Positions 1 to 8,840 are shown, numbered from the stretch's first letter. The stretch: DNA of 45,054 nt from Schinkia azotoformans LMG 9581 (GCF_000307855.1 NZ_AJLR01000092.1:1-45054); one strand, 5' to 3'. Notes: generated by a model from the sequence alone, not told the origin. Translations and numbers: made by a program.

Positions 1-71
1 CGGAAGTTAAGCTCTTCAGCGCCGATGGTAGTTGGGGGCTGTCCCCCTGTGAGAGTAGGACGTTGCCAAGC
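1..71 (+). rRNA. rrf: 5S ribosomal RNA, 3' part
   Basis: The first 71 bases match the 3' half of Bacillus 5S rRNA as I know it, including AAGTTAAGCTCTTCAGCGCC and the closing GAGAGTAGGACG segment. The 5' part lies outside the window. A strong terminator follows at once, so this is the end of an rRNA operon. Confidence 0.93.
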
Positions 72-110
72 AAACAAAAAGAGTAGCAGAGATGCTACTC
101 TTTTTGTTTG
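71..110 (+). terminator. rRNA operon terminator
   Basis: Perfect 18-bp inverted repeat (71-88 with 93-110) around a GAGA loop. The 3' arm contains TTTTTG. It sits directly after the 5S gene, as expected for an intrinsic rRNA terminator. Confidence 0.9.
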
Positions 111-113
111 CAT

Positions 114-160
114 ATTTTGGGACAGAGAACCCGACCCTGTGGCTCTGGCTCACCCAAAAT
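114..160. repeat. Hairpin carrying a dispersed 24-nt motif, copy 1
   Basis: Nested inverted repeats: ATTTTGGG (114-121) with CCCAAAAT (153-160), and CAGAG (123-127) with CTCTG (143-147). Positions 119-142 match 3997-4020 in 21 of 24 bases in direct orientation, sharing CCCGACCCTGTGG. The two copies bracket the siderophore-uptake operon. The function is unknown. Confidence 0.6.
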
Positions 161-174
161 TTTCATAATTCTAA

Positions 175-239
175 TTGACAATGATTATCACTACTGTTAA
201 GATAAAAATAGGTTATAAATGATAACGAATCTCATTATC
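175..239 (+). promoter_or_regulatory. Promoter of the siderophore operon with two Fur-box-like sites
   Basis: TTGACA (175-180), 17 bp, then TAAGAT (198-203) forms a good sigma-A promoter. TGACAATGATTATCA (176-190) fits the 7-1-7 Fur box TGATAAT-N-ATTATCA with one mismatch and overlaps the -35. A second, weaker 19-bp site starts GATAACGA and ends TCATTATC (221-239), downstream of the likely start site. Iron-dependent repression by Fur is inferred from these sites and from the genes that follow. Confidence 0.75.
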
Positions 240-312
240 AACTGACGATCTTATTATCAATTAACAATATATACATAAAATCGATGAAGTAAACTACAGG
301 GGAAAGTAAGTT

Positions 313-1263
313 ATGAAAAAACGATATCTTGTTTTCGCGTTAATTGTATTATCGGTGGCTTCGATTTTTATCGGGGTTACCGATCTATCTCCAAAGCACA
401 TTTTCAATTTAAGTAATGATCAAACGCAAATCTTATATGTCAGTCGTATACCGCGTTTATTGAGCATTATTATTGCAGGAATGGGTATGAGTGTTTGTGG
501 ATTGATTATGCAGCAGCTGAGCAGAAATAAGTTTGTATCACCGACAACTGCCGGGACAATGGATTCGGCAAGATTCGGGATTTTAGTTTCGCTTATGCTG
601 TTTTCTTCAGCAGGACCACTTGAAAAAATGCTGATTGCCTTTGTATTTTCACTTGCGGGGACATTTTTATTTATGAAAATTCTCGACAAAATTAAGTTTA
701 AAGATGCCATCTTTATTCCTTTAGTAGGGTTAATGTTTGGGAGTATCGTAAATTCAATGACAACCTTCTTTGCTTACAAAAATAATCTCATTCAAAATAT
801 GTCATCGTGGCTGCAAGGAAATTTTTCACTCATGATTCAAGGGCGGTATGAACTCCTATACATCAGCATTCCGTTATTGATTGTTGCCTACCTTTATGCA
901 AATAAATTTACGATTGCTGGGATGGGGGAAGAATTTTCGACGAACTTGGGTCTGAAGTATAAGCAGGTTGTTAATATTGGTTTAACAATTGTCGCCTTAA
1001 TTACCTCATTAGTTGTGCTTACCGTAGGGATGATACCTTTTCTCGGGTTGATTATTCCTAATATTGTGACAATATATCAAGGGGATAACCTTCAGAAAAA
1101 TCTTCCGCATACCGCATTATTGGGCGCAGTGTTTGTGCTAGCCTGTGACATTCTAGGTAGGGTCATTATTTATCCTTACGAAATTGCTATCGGCGTAACC
1201 GTAGGCGTCATTGGGAGTGGAATCTTTCTTTACCTGTTATTGAGGAGAAAAGCTTATGAGTAA
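313..1263 (+). CDS. yclN: Petrobactin-type iron-siderophore ABC transporter permease
   Basis: A 316-residue polytopic membrane protein of the FecCD/BtuC permease family, very close to B. subtilis YclN. It begins MKKRYLVFALIVLSVASIFI and contains the family stretch SRNKFVSPTTAGTMDSARFG. About eight to ten hydrophobic segments are visible, and GMGEEFSTNLGLKYKQVVNI resembles the loop that couples to the ATPase. It should form the membrane channel with the next gene, driven by YclP and loaded by YclQ. The start has GGGGAAAG about 7 nt upstream. The 3' end overlaps the next gene by 8 nt, which suggests translational coupling. Petrobactin as substrate is inferred from the B. subtilis orthologue. 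Confidence 0.93.
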   Translation: MKKRYLVFALIVLSVASIFIGVTDLSPKHIFNLSNDQTQILYVSRIPRLLSIIIAGMGMSVCGLIMQQLSRNKFVSPTTAGTMDSARFGILVSLMLFSSAGPLEKMLIAFVFSLAGTFLFMKILDKIKFKDAIFIPLVGLMFGSIVNSMTTFFAYKNNLIQNMSSWLQGNFSLMIQGRYELLYISIPLLIVAYLYANKFTIAGMGEEFSTNLGLKYKQVVNIGLTIVALITSLVVLTVGMIPFLGLIIPNIVTIYQGDNLQKNLPHTALLGAVFVLACDILGRVIIYPYEIAIGVTVGVIGSGIFLYLLLRRKAYE

Positions 1264-2203
1264 TAAGGTCAAAATAATCGTTCTTGTCGTATTATCAGCT
1301 TTATTAGTAACGCTATTTTTGTTTGTCGACATCGGCAGCAATTGGGATTACATCCTGCCAAGTAGGGGGAAGAAGATTCTTGCCATTATGTTAACGGGAA
1401 CTGTTATCGCCTTTTCAACGATGGTGTTTCAAACGATTACGAATAATAGAATTTTGACTCCCAGTTTAATAGGTTTGGATTCACTTTACTTGCTCATCCA
1501 AACATTTATTATATTCATGTTTGGGTCTACCAGCCAAACGGTTACAGATAAAAACATAAATTTTATCATCTCAGTTGGCTTGATGATGATCTTTGCGGCG
1601 GTGCTGTTTAAGGTTCTTTTTAAACGTGAAGGCCAAAATATTTACTTCTTATTATTAGTAGGGTTAATATTTGGAACTTTTTTCGAAAGTGTTTCTTCCT
1701 TTATGCAGGTGCTCATTGATCCAAATGAATTTCTTGTTGTTCAGGATAAGATGTTTGCAAGCTTTAATAATGTAAATACCGACCTACTCGTCATATCGTT
1801 CGTTATTGTAATCATCGTTGCTATTTATTTTAAAAAGTTTGCAAGATACCTAGATGTTTTATCTCTAGGAAAAGAACAGGCTGTAAATCTAGGGGTTGAT
1901 TACGATTATGTAGTAAAAAGGCTGTTAATCATTATCTCTGTGTTAGTTTCTGTTTCAACCGCGCTTGTTGGTCCGATTACATTTCTAGGGTTGCTTGTCG
2001 TCAATGTCGCTCATGAATTTTTAAAAACATACCGTCATTCACAGTTGATTTTAGGTTCAATCTTCATAAGTATTATTGCCTTAGTCGGTGGTCAATTGCT
2101 TGTTGAACGAGTATTTACTTTTTCAACAACGATAAGTGTCATCATCAATTTCATTGGTGGAGTTTATTTCATTTATCTTCTTTTGAGGGGGAGAAAATTA
2201 TGA
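1256..2203 (+). CDS. yclO: Petrobactin-type iron-siderophore ABC transporter permease
   Basis: A 315-residue second permease of the FecCD family, the partner of YclN. Multiple membrane segments are visible, as is the family loop SLGKEQAVNLGVDYDYVVKR, followed by GPITFLGLLVVNVAHEFLKT. It overlaps yclN by 8 nt and yclP by 4 nt (ATGA), so the operon is tightly coupled. The start follows a GAGGAG-type site inside the yclN end. Length and motifs match B. subtilis YclO. Confidence 0.93.
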   Translation: MSNKVKIIVLVVLSALLVTLFLFVDIGSNWDYILPSRGKKILAIMLTGTVIAFSTMVFQTITNNRILTPSLIGLDSLYLLIQTFIIFMFGSTSQTVTDKNINFIISVGLMMIFAAVLFKVLFKREGQNIYFLLLVGLIFGTFFESVSSFMQVLIDPNEFLVVQDKMFASFNNVNTDLLVISFVIVIIVAIYFKKFARYLDVLSLGKEQAVNLGVDYDYVVKRLLIIISVLVSVSTALVGPITFLGLLVVNVAHEFLKTYRHSQLILGSIFISIIALVGGQLLVERVFTFSTTISVIINFIGGVYFIYLLLRGRKL

Positions 2204-2961
2204 TCGAGGTAAGAAAACTGAGGAAGCAATATGGAAGTAAAAATGTCATTGATAATGTTTCTATTAACATTCCTAAAGGAAAAATTACTTCTTTTATTGG
2301 ACCGAATGGGGCCGGTAAAAGTACCGTCCTTTCCATGATCAGCCGTTTGATTACGAAGGATGATGGAGATGTATTGGTTGATGGAGCTGAACTTAGCCGC
2401 TGGAAAAGCAATGAACTTGCTAAAAAGATTGCTATTTTAAAACAATCGAATCATATTAATATTCGTCTCACCATTAGGGAGTTAGTAAGTTTTGGGCGTT
2501 TTCCGTATTCACATGGCAGGCTTTCGAGAGAGGACTGGAAATATGTCGATGAAGCTATTAACTATATGGAGTTAAAAGATATCCAACATAAATATCTGGA
2601 TCAATTAAGTGGTGGTCAAAAACAAAGAGCCTATATTGCGATGGTTATCGCTCAGGATACGGAGTATATCCTTTTGGATGAACCGCTCAATAATTTAGAC
2701 ATGAAGCATTCCGTTCAGATCATGAAGGTGTTGCGAAAACTAGTTGATGAGTTGGATAAAACCGTTGTTATTGTCATTCATGATATTAATTTTGCCTCTT
2801 GTTATTCAGATTATATTGTTGCTTTAAAAGGTGGCAAAGTGATCAAGGAGGGCACTACAGAGGAAATTATATCAAAGCAGGTTTTGAAAGAGGTTTATGA
2901 TATGGATATCCAAATTGAAACAATTAACGAGAACAAAATTGGGATTTATTTTGCAGGTTAA
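2200..2961 (+). CDS. yclP: Iron-siderophore ABC transporter ATP-binding protein
   Basis: A 253-residue ABC ATPase that powers siderophore import. Visible motifs are Walker A GPNGAGKST (about residues 34-42), the signature LSGGQKQRAY (about 138-147), Walker B YILLDEP (about 158-164) and the H-loop VIVIHDINFA. It overlaps yclO by 4 nt and the binding-protein gene follows 34 nt later. The family resemblance is to YclP/FepC-type ATPases. It acts at the inner face of the membrane with YclN and YclO. Confidence 0.94.
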   Translation: MIEVRKLRKQYGSKNVIDNVSINIPKGKITSFIGPNGAGKSTVLSMISRLITKDDGDVLVDGAELSRWKSNELAKKIAILKQSNHINIRLTIRELVSFGRFPYSHGRLSREDWKYVDEAINYMELKDIQHKYLDQLSGGQKQRAYIAMVIAQDTEYILLDEPLNNLDMKHSVQIMKVLRKLVDELDKTVVIVIHDINFASCYSDYIVALKGGKVIKEGTTEEIISKQVLKEVYDMDIQIETINENKIGIYFAG

Positions 2962-2995
2962 AATACAATAAAAAAATTTTAGAGGTGGAAAGTAA

Positions 2996-3973
2996 ATGAA
3001 AAAGCTAGCATTATTATTTTTAGTATTCGTATTAACAATTGTTACTGCAGCATGCGGTACCGGCAGTTCAAGTCAACCAGCTGGGCAAACAGAAAATAAT
3101 ACAACCGCAAACAATGCAACTGAGCCCGGAGCTACTGAATTAACGATTAAGCACAAGCTTGGAGAAACCCCTGTTACAAAAAATCCTGAGAAAGTAGTCG
3201 TATTTGATTTCGGTGTATTAGACACATTGGATAAACTTGGGGTTGAGATAGCAGCTGTTCCGCAAGGCGGCACCATTCCTATATATCTATCAAAATATGA
3301 AGATTCTAAGTATGTGAATGCTGGAGGTTTAAAAGAGCCGGATTTTGAAACGATTGCCGGTCTTAATCCAGATTTAATTATTATTTCAGATCGTCAGGCT
3401 GATCTTTATGAGGAATTTAATAAAATTGCACCAACCATCCACATGGGGGTCGATTACACAAGATATATGGATTCATATAAAGAAAACTCTATAACATTAG
3501 GTCAAATTTTTAATAAAGAGGCAGAAGTAGAGGCAGAACTCGTCAAGGTGGATGAAGCAATTAAATCCCTTCATGAAAAAGCAACAGCAAGTGGTCAAAA
3601 TGCCCTAATTGTTTTAGCAAACGCAGGTAACCTAAGTGCATACGGACCAGGATCAAGATTCGGATTAGTTCATGATGTATTTGGTTTAAAAGCTGTAGAT
3701 GAAAATATCGAAGTTTCTACACACGGTCAAAATATTTCGTTTGAATATATTATGGAAAAAGACCCGGATTACTTATTTGTAGTTGACCGTGATGCAGTAG
3801 TGGGCGGTGATGCCTCTGCAAAACAAACGATCGAAAACGAGTTAATCAAAAATACAAAAGCATATAAGAATGGAAATATCGTTTATTTAGATCCTAATTA
3901 TTGGTACTTATCCGGAGGTGGACTTGTTTCCGTTGCTGGGATGGTAAAGGCAATTGAGGCTGCCATTCAATAA
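2996..3973 (+). CDS. yclQ: Iron-siderophore substrate-binding lipoprotein
   Basis: A 325-residue cluster-A solute-binding protein, similar to B. subtilis YclQ, which binds petrobactin. The N-terminus is a lipoprotein signal peptide with lipobox VTAAC. The mature protein would start at Cys20 and is followed by a Ser/Asn/Thr-rich linker. The binding fold begins near TPVTKNPEKVVVFDFGVLD. It is the last gene of the operon and is preceded by GAGGTGG about 7 nt before ATG. It would be anchored on the outer face of the membrane and deliver the ferri-siderophore to YclNO. Confidence 0.93.
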   Translation: MKKLALLFLVFVLTIVTAACGTGSSSQPAGQTENNTTANNATEPGATELTIKHKLGETPVTKNPEKVVVFDFGVLDTLDKLGVEIAAVPQGGTIPIYLSKYEDSKYVNAGGLKEPDFETIAGLNPDLIIISDRQADLYEEFNKIAPTIHMGVDYTRYMDSYKENSITLGQIFNKEAEVEAELVKVDEAIKSLHEKATASGQNALIVLANAGNLSAYGPGSRFGLVHDVFGLKAVDENIEVSTHGQNISFEYIMEKDPDYLFVVDRDAVVGGDASAKQTIENELIKNTKAYKNGNIVYLDPNYWYLSGGGLVSVAGMVKAIEAAIQ

Positions 3974-3996
3974 AGTTGGCTGGGTCAGAAATCCCT

Positions 3997-4026
3997 GGGC
4001 CAGAGTTCCCGACCCTGTGGGTCGCT
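3997..4026. repeat. Dispersed 24-nt motif, copy 2
   Basis: Positions 3997-4020 match 119-142 in 21 of 24 bases in the same orientation. Here CGACCC (4010-4015) and GGGTCG (4019-4024) can form a small hairpin. It lies just before the operon terminator. Confidence 0.6.
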
Positions 4027-4030
4027 CAAA

Positions 4031-4067
4031 AGAAAAAATGTCTGACATGATGTCAGGCATTTTTTCT
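4031..4067. terminator. Bidirectional terminator between yclQ and the convergent Hsp20 gene
   Basis: A 17-bp stem with one wobble pair (4031-4047 with 4051-4067) around a TGA loop. There are A-runs on the left and T-runs on the right, so it can end transcription from both converging genes. Confidence 0.9.
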
Positions 4068-4080
4068 TTGTCAGCTTTTC

Positions 4081-4515
4081 CTATTCTTCAATTTTCTTAA
4101 TAGAAATCTTTTGTCGCCGCATATCATCGGGAATTAGGCGGTGAAGATGGATAATAAGTAAACCATTTTGATAAGTGGCATCTATTCTGTCATCCTTAAC
4201 AGGGTATGGCAACTCGATGCTTCGTTCAAAATGCCCGTTAAATAACTCATCTTGAACTAAGTTATAGCCTTTGTAACGTAAATTAATATCACCCTTTAAT
4301 TCGAGTGACTGGTAATCAATATACACATCGACGTTGTTAATATCATTTAACCCAGGAATGTTAGCTATTACCAATATTTCATTTTCAGTTTTACATACAT
4401 TTACTAGAGGGAAATGATTATATTGAAGAATGCTTTCAAAACTGCTTAAAAAACCGTCACCTAAAAAAGTATCGATATTTTTATGCCATTCCTGCCAATT
4501 TTTAAATGGATCCAT
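4081..4515 (-). CDS. Hsp20/alpha-crystallin family small heat-shock protein
   Basis: A 144-residue protein with one alpha-crystallin domain (about residues 35-125). The stretch ILVIANIPGLNDINNVDVYI fits the start of the beta sandwich, and YQNGLLIIHLHRLIPDD is the typical C-terminal A-x-x-x-G-L-L-x-I/V region. Such proteins hold unfolding proteins as an ATP-independent chaperone. In Bacillus some family members are spore-coat related (CotM/CotP-like), and I cannot decide between these roles. The ATG follows a GAAGGGGG-type site on the minus strand. It converges on yclQ and shares a terminator with it. Confidence 0.85.
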   Translation of the reverse strand: MDPFKNWQEWHKNIDTFLGDGFLSSFESILQYNHFPLVNVCKTENEILVIANIPGLNDINNVDVYIDYQSLELKGDINLRYKGYNLVQDELFNGHFERSIELPYPVKDDRIDATYQNGLLIIHLHRLIPDDMRRQKISIKKIEE

Positions 4516-4732
4516 AGGATATAGGCCCCCTTCCTGCTTTTGCTATTCTATTTTTCATCATATGCTATTTGTGGTTTTGGGTGATTGTCTAATGTCAGAT
4601 ATCTGTGACAAATTGGTACTAATTAACAGGAGATTTTTAGTTAAAATGCAACATGAGGAGGATTCCTTTTCATAAATAGTCGAATGTTGTAGAATAGGGG
4701 AAATAAACCATTAGGTAAGGTGGAATCTCCGA

Positions 4733-5275
4733 ATGCTGCAAAACTCTGTAGTGATGGTTGCCATTATTCTTTCTATAAATATTGTCTATGTATCATTTTT
4801 TACAATTCGAATGATTTTAACGTTGAAGGGTCAGCGGTACCTTGCAGCTGCGATAAGCTCAGTTGAGGTTGTCATTTATGTAGTTGGTTTAGGTCTAGTA
4901 TTGGACAATCTGGATCAGATTCAGAATTTGATTGCTTATGCCGTGGGATATGCTTTAGGGGTTTTAGTAGGCATGAAGATAGAAGAAAAATTAGCACTAG
5001 GTTATATTACCGTGAATGTAATTTCCAATGAGTGGGAAAAGCCTTTCACAAAGCTGCTTAGAGAAAAAGGATATGGCGTGACAAGCTGGATGGCTTATGG
5101 GATGGAAGGCGATCGGCTGGCCATGCAAATTTTAACACCAAGAAAGTATGAAGAATCCTTATACAAATTAATTAAAGAAATCGATCCAAAAGCATTTATC
5201 ATTGCCTATGAACCTAAAACAATTTATGGCGGTTTTTGGGTGAAGTCAGTTCGAAAAGGGAGATTAGGTCAATGA
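4733..5275 (+). CDS. yebE: UPF0316 / DUF2179 membrane protein YebE
   Basis: A 180-residue protein with three N-terminal hydrophobic segments (about residues 5-25, 35-57 and 63-82). A soluble C-terminal DUF2179 domain follows, with [20 protein letters not shown] and the closing [12 protein letters not shown]. Length and position upstream of yebG-purE match B. subtilis YebE. The DUF2179 domain is suspected of nucleotide-related binding, but the function is not established. The ATG is preceded by AAGGTGG. It overlaps the next gene by 4 nt. Confidence 0.9.
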   Translation: MLQNSVVMVAIILSINIVYVSFFTIRMILTLKGQRYLAAAISSVEVVIYVVGLGLVLDNLDQIQNLIAYAVGYALGVLVGMKIEEKLALGYITVNVISNEWEKPFTKLLREKGYGVTSWMAYGMEGDRLAMQILTPRKYEESLYKLIKEIDPKAFIIAYEPKTIYGGFWVKSVRKGRLGQ

Positions 5276-5484
5276 GCGATAAACCAAAAAAGAAAAGGTT
5301 TGAAGTTGAGGATCATGAGAGTATTTCCGATTGTTTAGACAGAATGGATAAAGAGGGCTACCAGCCGGTAAGGCGAATGGAAGAGCCAGTGTTTATCGAG
5401 GTAAAAGAAGGAAAAACAATCGTTCAAAAGGTCCATAAGCAAAAAATAGTGTTTGAAGGTATATTGAAACAAGAAAATAAGTGA
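5272..5484 (+). CDS. yebG: NETI-motif protein YebG
   Basis: A 70-residue basic protein starting [20 protein letters not shown]. The start was set at the ATG overlapping the yebE stop (ATGA). A longer frame opening with TTG at 5236 lies wholly inside yebE and is not used. The stretch [20 protein letters not shown] is the hallmark of the NETI family, although the name-giving NETI residues read HESI here. The function is unknown. It lies just upstream of the pur regulatory region, as in B. subtilis. Confidence 0.85.
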   Translation: MSDKPKKKRFEVEDHESISDCLDRMDKEGYQPVRRMEEPVFIEVKEGKTIVQKVHKQKIVFEGILKQENK

Positions 5485-5488
5485 AGCA

Positions 5489-5565
5489 AAAACCGAACAT
5501 TAAAATCTTAATAAAATAATATTGTTCGATATTTGTTGACATTTTTAAGAATTGCTTGTTAAAAT
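5489..5565 (+). promoter_or_regulatory. PurR operator and pur operon promoter
   Basis: AAAACCGAACATTAA (5489-5503) and ATATTGTTCGATATTT (near 5519-5534) are oppositely oriented PurBoxes, as in the B. subtilis pur operator. They are followed by TTGACA (5536-5541), 18 bp and TAAAAT (5560-5565). PurR represses pur genes when PRPP is low. The boxes are read directly and the regulator is inferred from the family. Confidence 0.82.
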
Positions 5566-5594
5566 TAAGAAGGTAAAATGAAAAGCCAACATCG

Positions 5595-5663
5595 CCTCAT
5601 ATATCATTGGGAATAAGGCCCGAAAGTTTCTACCCGATTACCGTAAATGATCGGACTATGAGG
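5595..5663 (+). promoter_or_regulatory. Guanine (purine) riboswitch aptamer
   Basis: P1 is CCTCATA (5595-5601) with TATGAGG (5657-5663). Between them are the conserved purine-aptamer segments: GTTTCTACC in the J2/3 region and CCGTAAATG in the L3 region. The discriminating J3/1 pyrimidine is C (5656, in GGACTATG), which selects guanine/hypoxanthine. Adenine-type switches have U there. The layout matches the xpt and purE switches of B. subtilis. Confidence 0.95.
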
Positions 5664-5795
5664 AAGGTATATTTCATCAGTGGCACGACCCTTGCATAAG
5701 GAATGGCTATTTCTCTTTATTTCTTTATGTAATCATGTCCAGGTGTGGATTCCTTTCTCATTCATGAAAGTATCTGCCCTGGACTTTATTTATTT
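5658..5795 (+). terminator. Riboswitch expression platform: terminator and competing antiterminator
   Basis: Terminator: GTCCAGG (5737-5743) with CCTGGAC (5778-5784), with inner CTTTC (5753-5757) and GAAAG (5766-5770), then TTTATTTATTT. Antiterminator: ATGAGGAAGG (5658-5667, including the 3' strand of P1) can pair with CCTTTCTCAT (5752-5761) over 10 bp with one G-U. That pairing would break the inner terminator helix. Guanine binding locks P1, so termination should be the ligand-bound state. Confidence 0.8.
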
Positions 5796-5818
5796 CATTT
5801 AGTAGGAGGATTTTTTCC

Positions 5819-6310
5819 ATGGAGCAACCTTTAGTTGGGGTTATTATGGGTAGTACATCTGATTGGCCAACAATGGAACATGCATGTGTTATTTTAGATG
5901 AATGTCAAATCCCTTATGAGAAAAAAGTAGTTTCTGCCCATCGGACACCAGATTTAATGTTTGAATATGCGGAAACAGCAAAAGGTAGAGGAATTAAAGT
6001 TATCATCGCTGGTGCCGGGGGTGCGGCACATTTACCGGGTATGGTTGCGGCAAAGACGACATTACCTGTTATTGGCGTTCCGGTCCAATCAAAGTCGTTG
6101 AATGGACTTGATTCATTGCTATCGATTGTACAAATGCCGGGTGGTGTACCGGTAGCAACAGTAGCAATCGGGCAAGCAGGTGCAATGAATGCAGGCTTAC
6201 TTGCGGCCCAAATTTTAGGGACACAATTTCCTGAAATCGATGAACGCTTAGTAAATAGACGTATTGCAACACGAAATGCTGTATTAGAAAGTAGTGATCA
6301 ACTTGGCTAA
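5819..6310 (+). CDS. purE: 5-(carboxyamino)imidazole ribonucleotide mutase
   Basis: A 163-residue class I PurE. It interconverts N5-CAIR and CAIR in the purine pathway and works with PurK. The N-terminal [20 protein letters not shown] and the loop VVSAHRTPD carry the active-site Ser and His. [19 protein letters not shown] is the substrate-binding stretch. It is the first gene of the pur operon, behind AGGAGG and the guanine riboswitch. The 3' end overlaps purK by 17 nt. Confidence 0.96.
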   Translation: MEQPLVGVIMGSTSDWPTMEHACVILDECQIPYEKKVVSAHRTPDLMFEYAETAKGRGIKVIIAGAGGAAHLPGMVAAKTTLPVIGVPVQSKSLNGLDSLLSIVQMPGGVPVATVAIGQAGAMNAGLLAAQILGTQFPEIDERLVNRRIATRNAVLESSDQLG

Positions 6311-7430
6311 AAGAATAGTACCTGGACAAACGATTGGAATTATCGGCGGCGGACAGTTGGGGCGAATGATGACTATTGCTGCAAAAGAAATGGGCTATCG
6401 GGTGGCAGTTATGGACCCAACAAAGGATTCCCCGTGTGCGCAAGTATCCGATATCGAAATTGTTGCGTCCTATGATGATCTGGATGCAGCTAAGAAATTA
6501 GCCGAGGTCAGCGATGTGATTACATATGAATTTGAAAATGTGGATCACATTGTCTTAGGGTGGCTTGAAGAGAATGCTTATTTACCACAAGGCAGTGAGT
6601 TGATAAAAATAACACAAGATCGTGCCAATGAAAAGAAGGCAATCGTCCGAAGCGGAGCTGAGGTTGCCCCATATTTTCTTGTTAATAATATAGAAGATTT
6701 ACAGGCTGGACTAGAAGAATTAGGAATGCCAGCCGTGTTAAAGACATGTAGAGGCGGCTATGACGGAAAAGGTCAGGCTGTTATCAAAGAAACAAATGAT
6801 AGAAGTGATGCTGAAAAACTTCTTTCACATGGTCAATGTGTATTGGAAAAATGGCTGTCTTTTGAAAAGGAGATTTCAGTCATCGTTACAAGAAGCGTAT
6901 CTGGAGAAGTTAATACCTTTCCGATAGCTGAAAACATTCATGTTGAAAACATTCTTTCACAATCGATTGTACCGGCAAGAATTGATGCTCAAATCGCCCA
7001 AAAAGCAACTGAAAAAGCTATTAATCTTGCAAAATCAATCAATATGGTCGGTACTTTAGCGGTGGAAATGTTTTTAACAACCGATGGTGAAATTTTTATT
7101 AATGAATTAGCGCCAAGACCTCATAACTCAGGACATTACACACTGAACGCTTGTGAGACTTCGCAGTTTGAGCAGCATATACGTGCAGTTTGTGATTGGC
7201 CATTAGGAAAACCAGATTTATTGAAGCCGGTTGTGATGGCTAATATATTAGGGGAACATCTACAGCCTGTTCTCGAGAAAATTGATCAGTTTTCAGATTG
7301 CAAGCTTCATTTATATGGAAAAGCGGAAGCGAAAGTAAAACGTAAAATGGGTCATCTCAATATTCTTGCAAATACTATTGAAGAAGCTTTAGATAAATAT
7401 GAATCCTTAAATATATGGAATAATAATTAA
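6294..7430 (+). CDS. purK: N5-carboxyaminoimidazole ribonucleotide synthase
   Basis: A 378-residue ATP-grasp enzyme that makes N5-CAIR from AIR, bicarbonate and ATP. The N-terminal [20 protein letters not shown] is the Rossmann-like start. [19 protein letters not shown] is the ATP-grasp phosphate loop, and [20 protein letters not shown] is the metal-binding block. The GTG at 6294 lies inside purE, and a TTG at 6303 is an alternative start. Neither has a strong ribosome binding site, so coupling to purE translation is likely. Confidence 0.95.
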   Translation: MINLAKRIVPGQTIGIIGGGQLGRMMTIAAKEMGYRVAVMDPTKDSPCAQVSDIEIVASYDDLDAAKKLAEVSDVITYEFENVDHIVLGWLEENAYLPQGSELIKITQDRANEKKAIVRSGAEVAPYFLVNNIEDLQAGLEELGMPAVLKTCRGGYDGKGQAVIKETNDRSDAEKLLSHGQCVLEKWLSFEKEISVIVTRSVSGEVNTFPIAENIHVENILSQSIVPARIDAQIAQKATEKAINLAKSINMVGTLAVEMFLTTDGEIFINELAPRPHNSGHYTLNACETSQFEQHIRAVCDWPLGKPDLLKPVVMANILGEHLQPVLEKIDQFSDCKLHLYGKAEAKVKRKMGHLNILANTIEEALDKYESLNIWNNN

Positions 7431-7463
7431 GCTAGGCATCGAAGGAACTGGAGGAATTATTTA

Positions 7464-8759
7464 ATGATCGAGCGCTATACCCGCCCTGAAATGGGAGCAA
7501 TTTGGACTGAGGAAAATAAGTTTAAAGCATGGTTGGAAGTTGAAATCTTAGCTTGTGAGGCTTGGGCTGAGCTAGGAGAAATACCGAAGGAGGATGTAAA
7601 AAAACTTCGTGAAAATGCATCCTTTAACATTGAGCGGATTAATGAAATTGAACTAGAAACAAGACATGATGTTGTTGCTTTTACACGTGCCGTTTCTGAA
7701 ACGCTTGGCGAAGAAAGAAAATGGGTTCACTACGGTTTAACATCAACAGATGTAGTTGATACAGCACTTTCTTATTTAGTGAAACAAGCCAATGACATCC
7801 TTCAAAAAGATATTGAGAATTTTATTGAGATATTAAAAGAAAAAGCAATTGAGCATAAGAAAACTGTGATGATGGGCCGTACGCATGGTGTTCATGCAGA
7901 ACCGACTACTTTTGGTTTGAAGCTTGCTCTTTGGTATGAAGAAATGAAACGTAACTTAGAGCGTTTTAAAAACGCAGCGGATGGAATTCGAGTTGGCAAG
8001 ATTTCAGGAGCCGTTGGGACTTACGCCAATATTGATCCATTCGTTGAACAATATGTATGTGAAAACTTAGGTTTAAAAGCTTCTCCTATTTCAACCCAAA
8101 CATTACAACGTGACCGCCATGCAGACTACATGTCAACATTAGCGTTGATTGCAACATCGATTGAAAAATTTGGTGTTGAAATTCGTGGATTACAAAAGAG
8201 TGAAACAAGAGAGGTTGAAGAGTTTTTTGCTAAAGGTCAAAAAGGTTCTTCAGCTATGCCACATAAACGTAATCCAATTGGTTCAGAAAACATGGCAGGA
8301 CTTGCTCGTCTGATTCGTGGATATATGATGACGGCTTACGAAAACGTACCACTATGGCATGAACGAGATATTTCTCATTCATCTGCTGAACGTGTGATTC
8401 TACCAGATGCAACAATTGCTTTGAACTATATGTTAAATCGTTTCGCTAATATCGTGAAAAACTTAACAGTATTCCCTGAAAATATGAAACGCAATATGGA
8501 AAGAACATTTGGTTTAATTTATTCTCAACGCGTATTATTAGCGCTTATCGATAAAGGGATGTCAAGAGAAGAAGCCTATGATACTGTGCAACCAAAAGCA
8601 ATGGAGGCATGGGAAACGCAAGTGCCTTTCAGATCACTTGTTGAGGCAGAGGAGAAAATCACAAGCAAGTTAAGTTCTGCTGAAATTGAGGATTGCTTCG
8701 ATTATAATTATCACCTTAAGCATGTTGATATGATCTTCGAGCGTTTAGGTTTGGAATGA
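7464..8759 (+). CDS. purB: Adenylosuccinate lyase
   Basis: A 431-residue member of the fumarase/aspartase superfamily. It cleaves SAICAR to AICAR and adenylosuccinate to AMP. Visible signatures are [15 protein letters not shown] (catalytic His), [11 protein letters not shown] and the mobile loop [20 protein letters not shown] with the catalytic Ser. The length equals that of the B. subtilis enzyme. The ATG follows a CTGGAGGA site. A 142-bp gap with a hairpin separates it from purC. Confidence 0.97.
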   Translation: MIERYTRPEMGAIWTEENKFKAWLEVEILACEAWAELGEIPKEDVKKLRENASFNIERINEIELETRHDVVAFTRAVSETLGEERKWVHYGLTSTDVVDTALSYLVKQANDILQKDIENFIEILKEKAIEHKKTVMMGRTHGVHAEPTTFGLKLALWYEEMKRNLERFKNAADGIRVGKISGAVGTYANIDPFVEQYVCENLGLKASPISTQTLQRDRHADYMSTLALIATSIEKFGVEIRGLQKSETREVEEFFAKGQKGSSAMPHKRNPIGSENMAGLARLIRGYMMTAYENVPLWHERDISHSSAERVILPDATIALNYMLNRFANIVKNLTVFPENMKRNMERTFGLIYSQRVLLALIDKGMSREEAYDTVQPKAMEAWETQVPFRSLVEAEEKITSKLSSAEIEDCFDYNYHLKHVDMIFERLGLE

Positions 8760-8794
8760 AAAATTTGTATTCAATAAAAGTAAATTAAAATAGA

Positions 8795-8840
8795 TGTCAG
8801 GTATCAATAACAAAGCGATCCATGTTTGTGATGCCTGACA
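8795..8840. repeat. Intercistronic hairpin between purB and purC
   Basis: TGTCAGGTATCA (8795-8806) pairs with TGATGCCTGACA (8829-8840), 12 bp with one wobble, plus inner ACAAA/TTTGT. There is no T-run directly after it, so it is probably not a full terminator. It could tune mRNA stability inside the operon. Its 3' arm read on the minus strand shares TGTCAGGCAT with the terminator at 4051. Confidence 0.6.

Noticed and set aside
8795-8840. A riboswitch or terminator between purB and purC
   Set aside because: It is a single hairpin with no T-run and no aptamer-like conserved segments, inside an operon that must be transcribed through.
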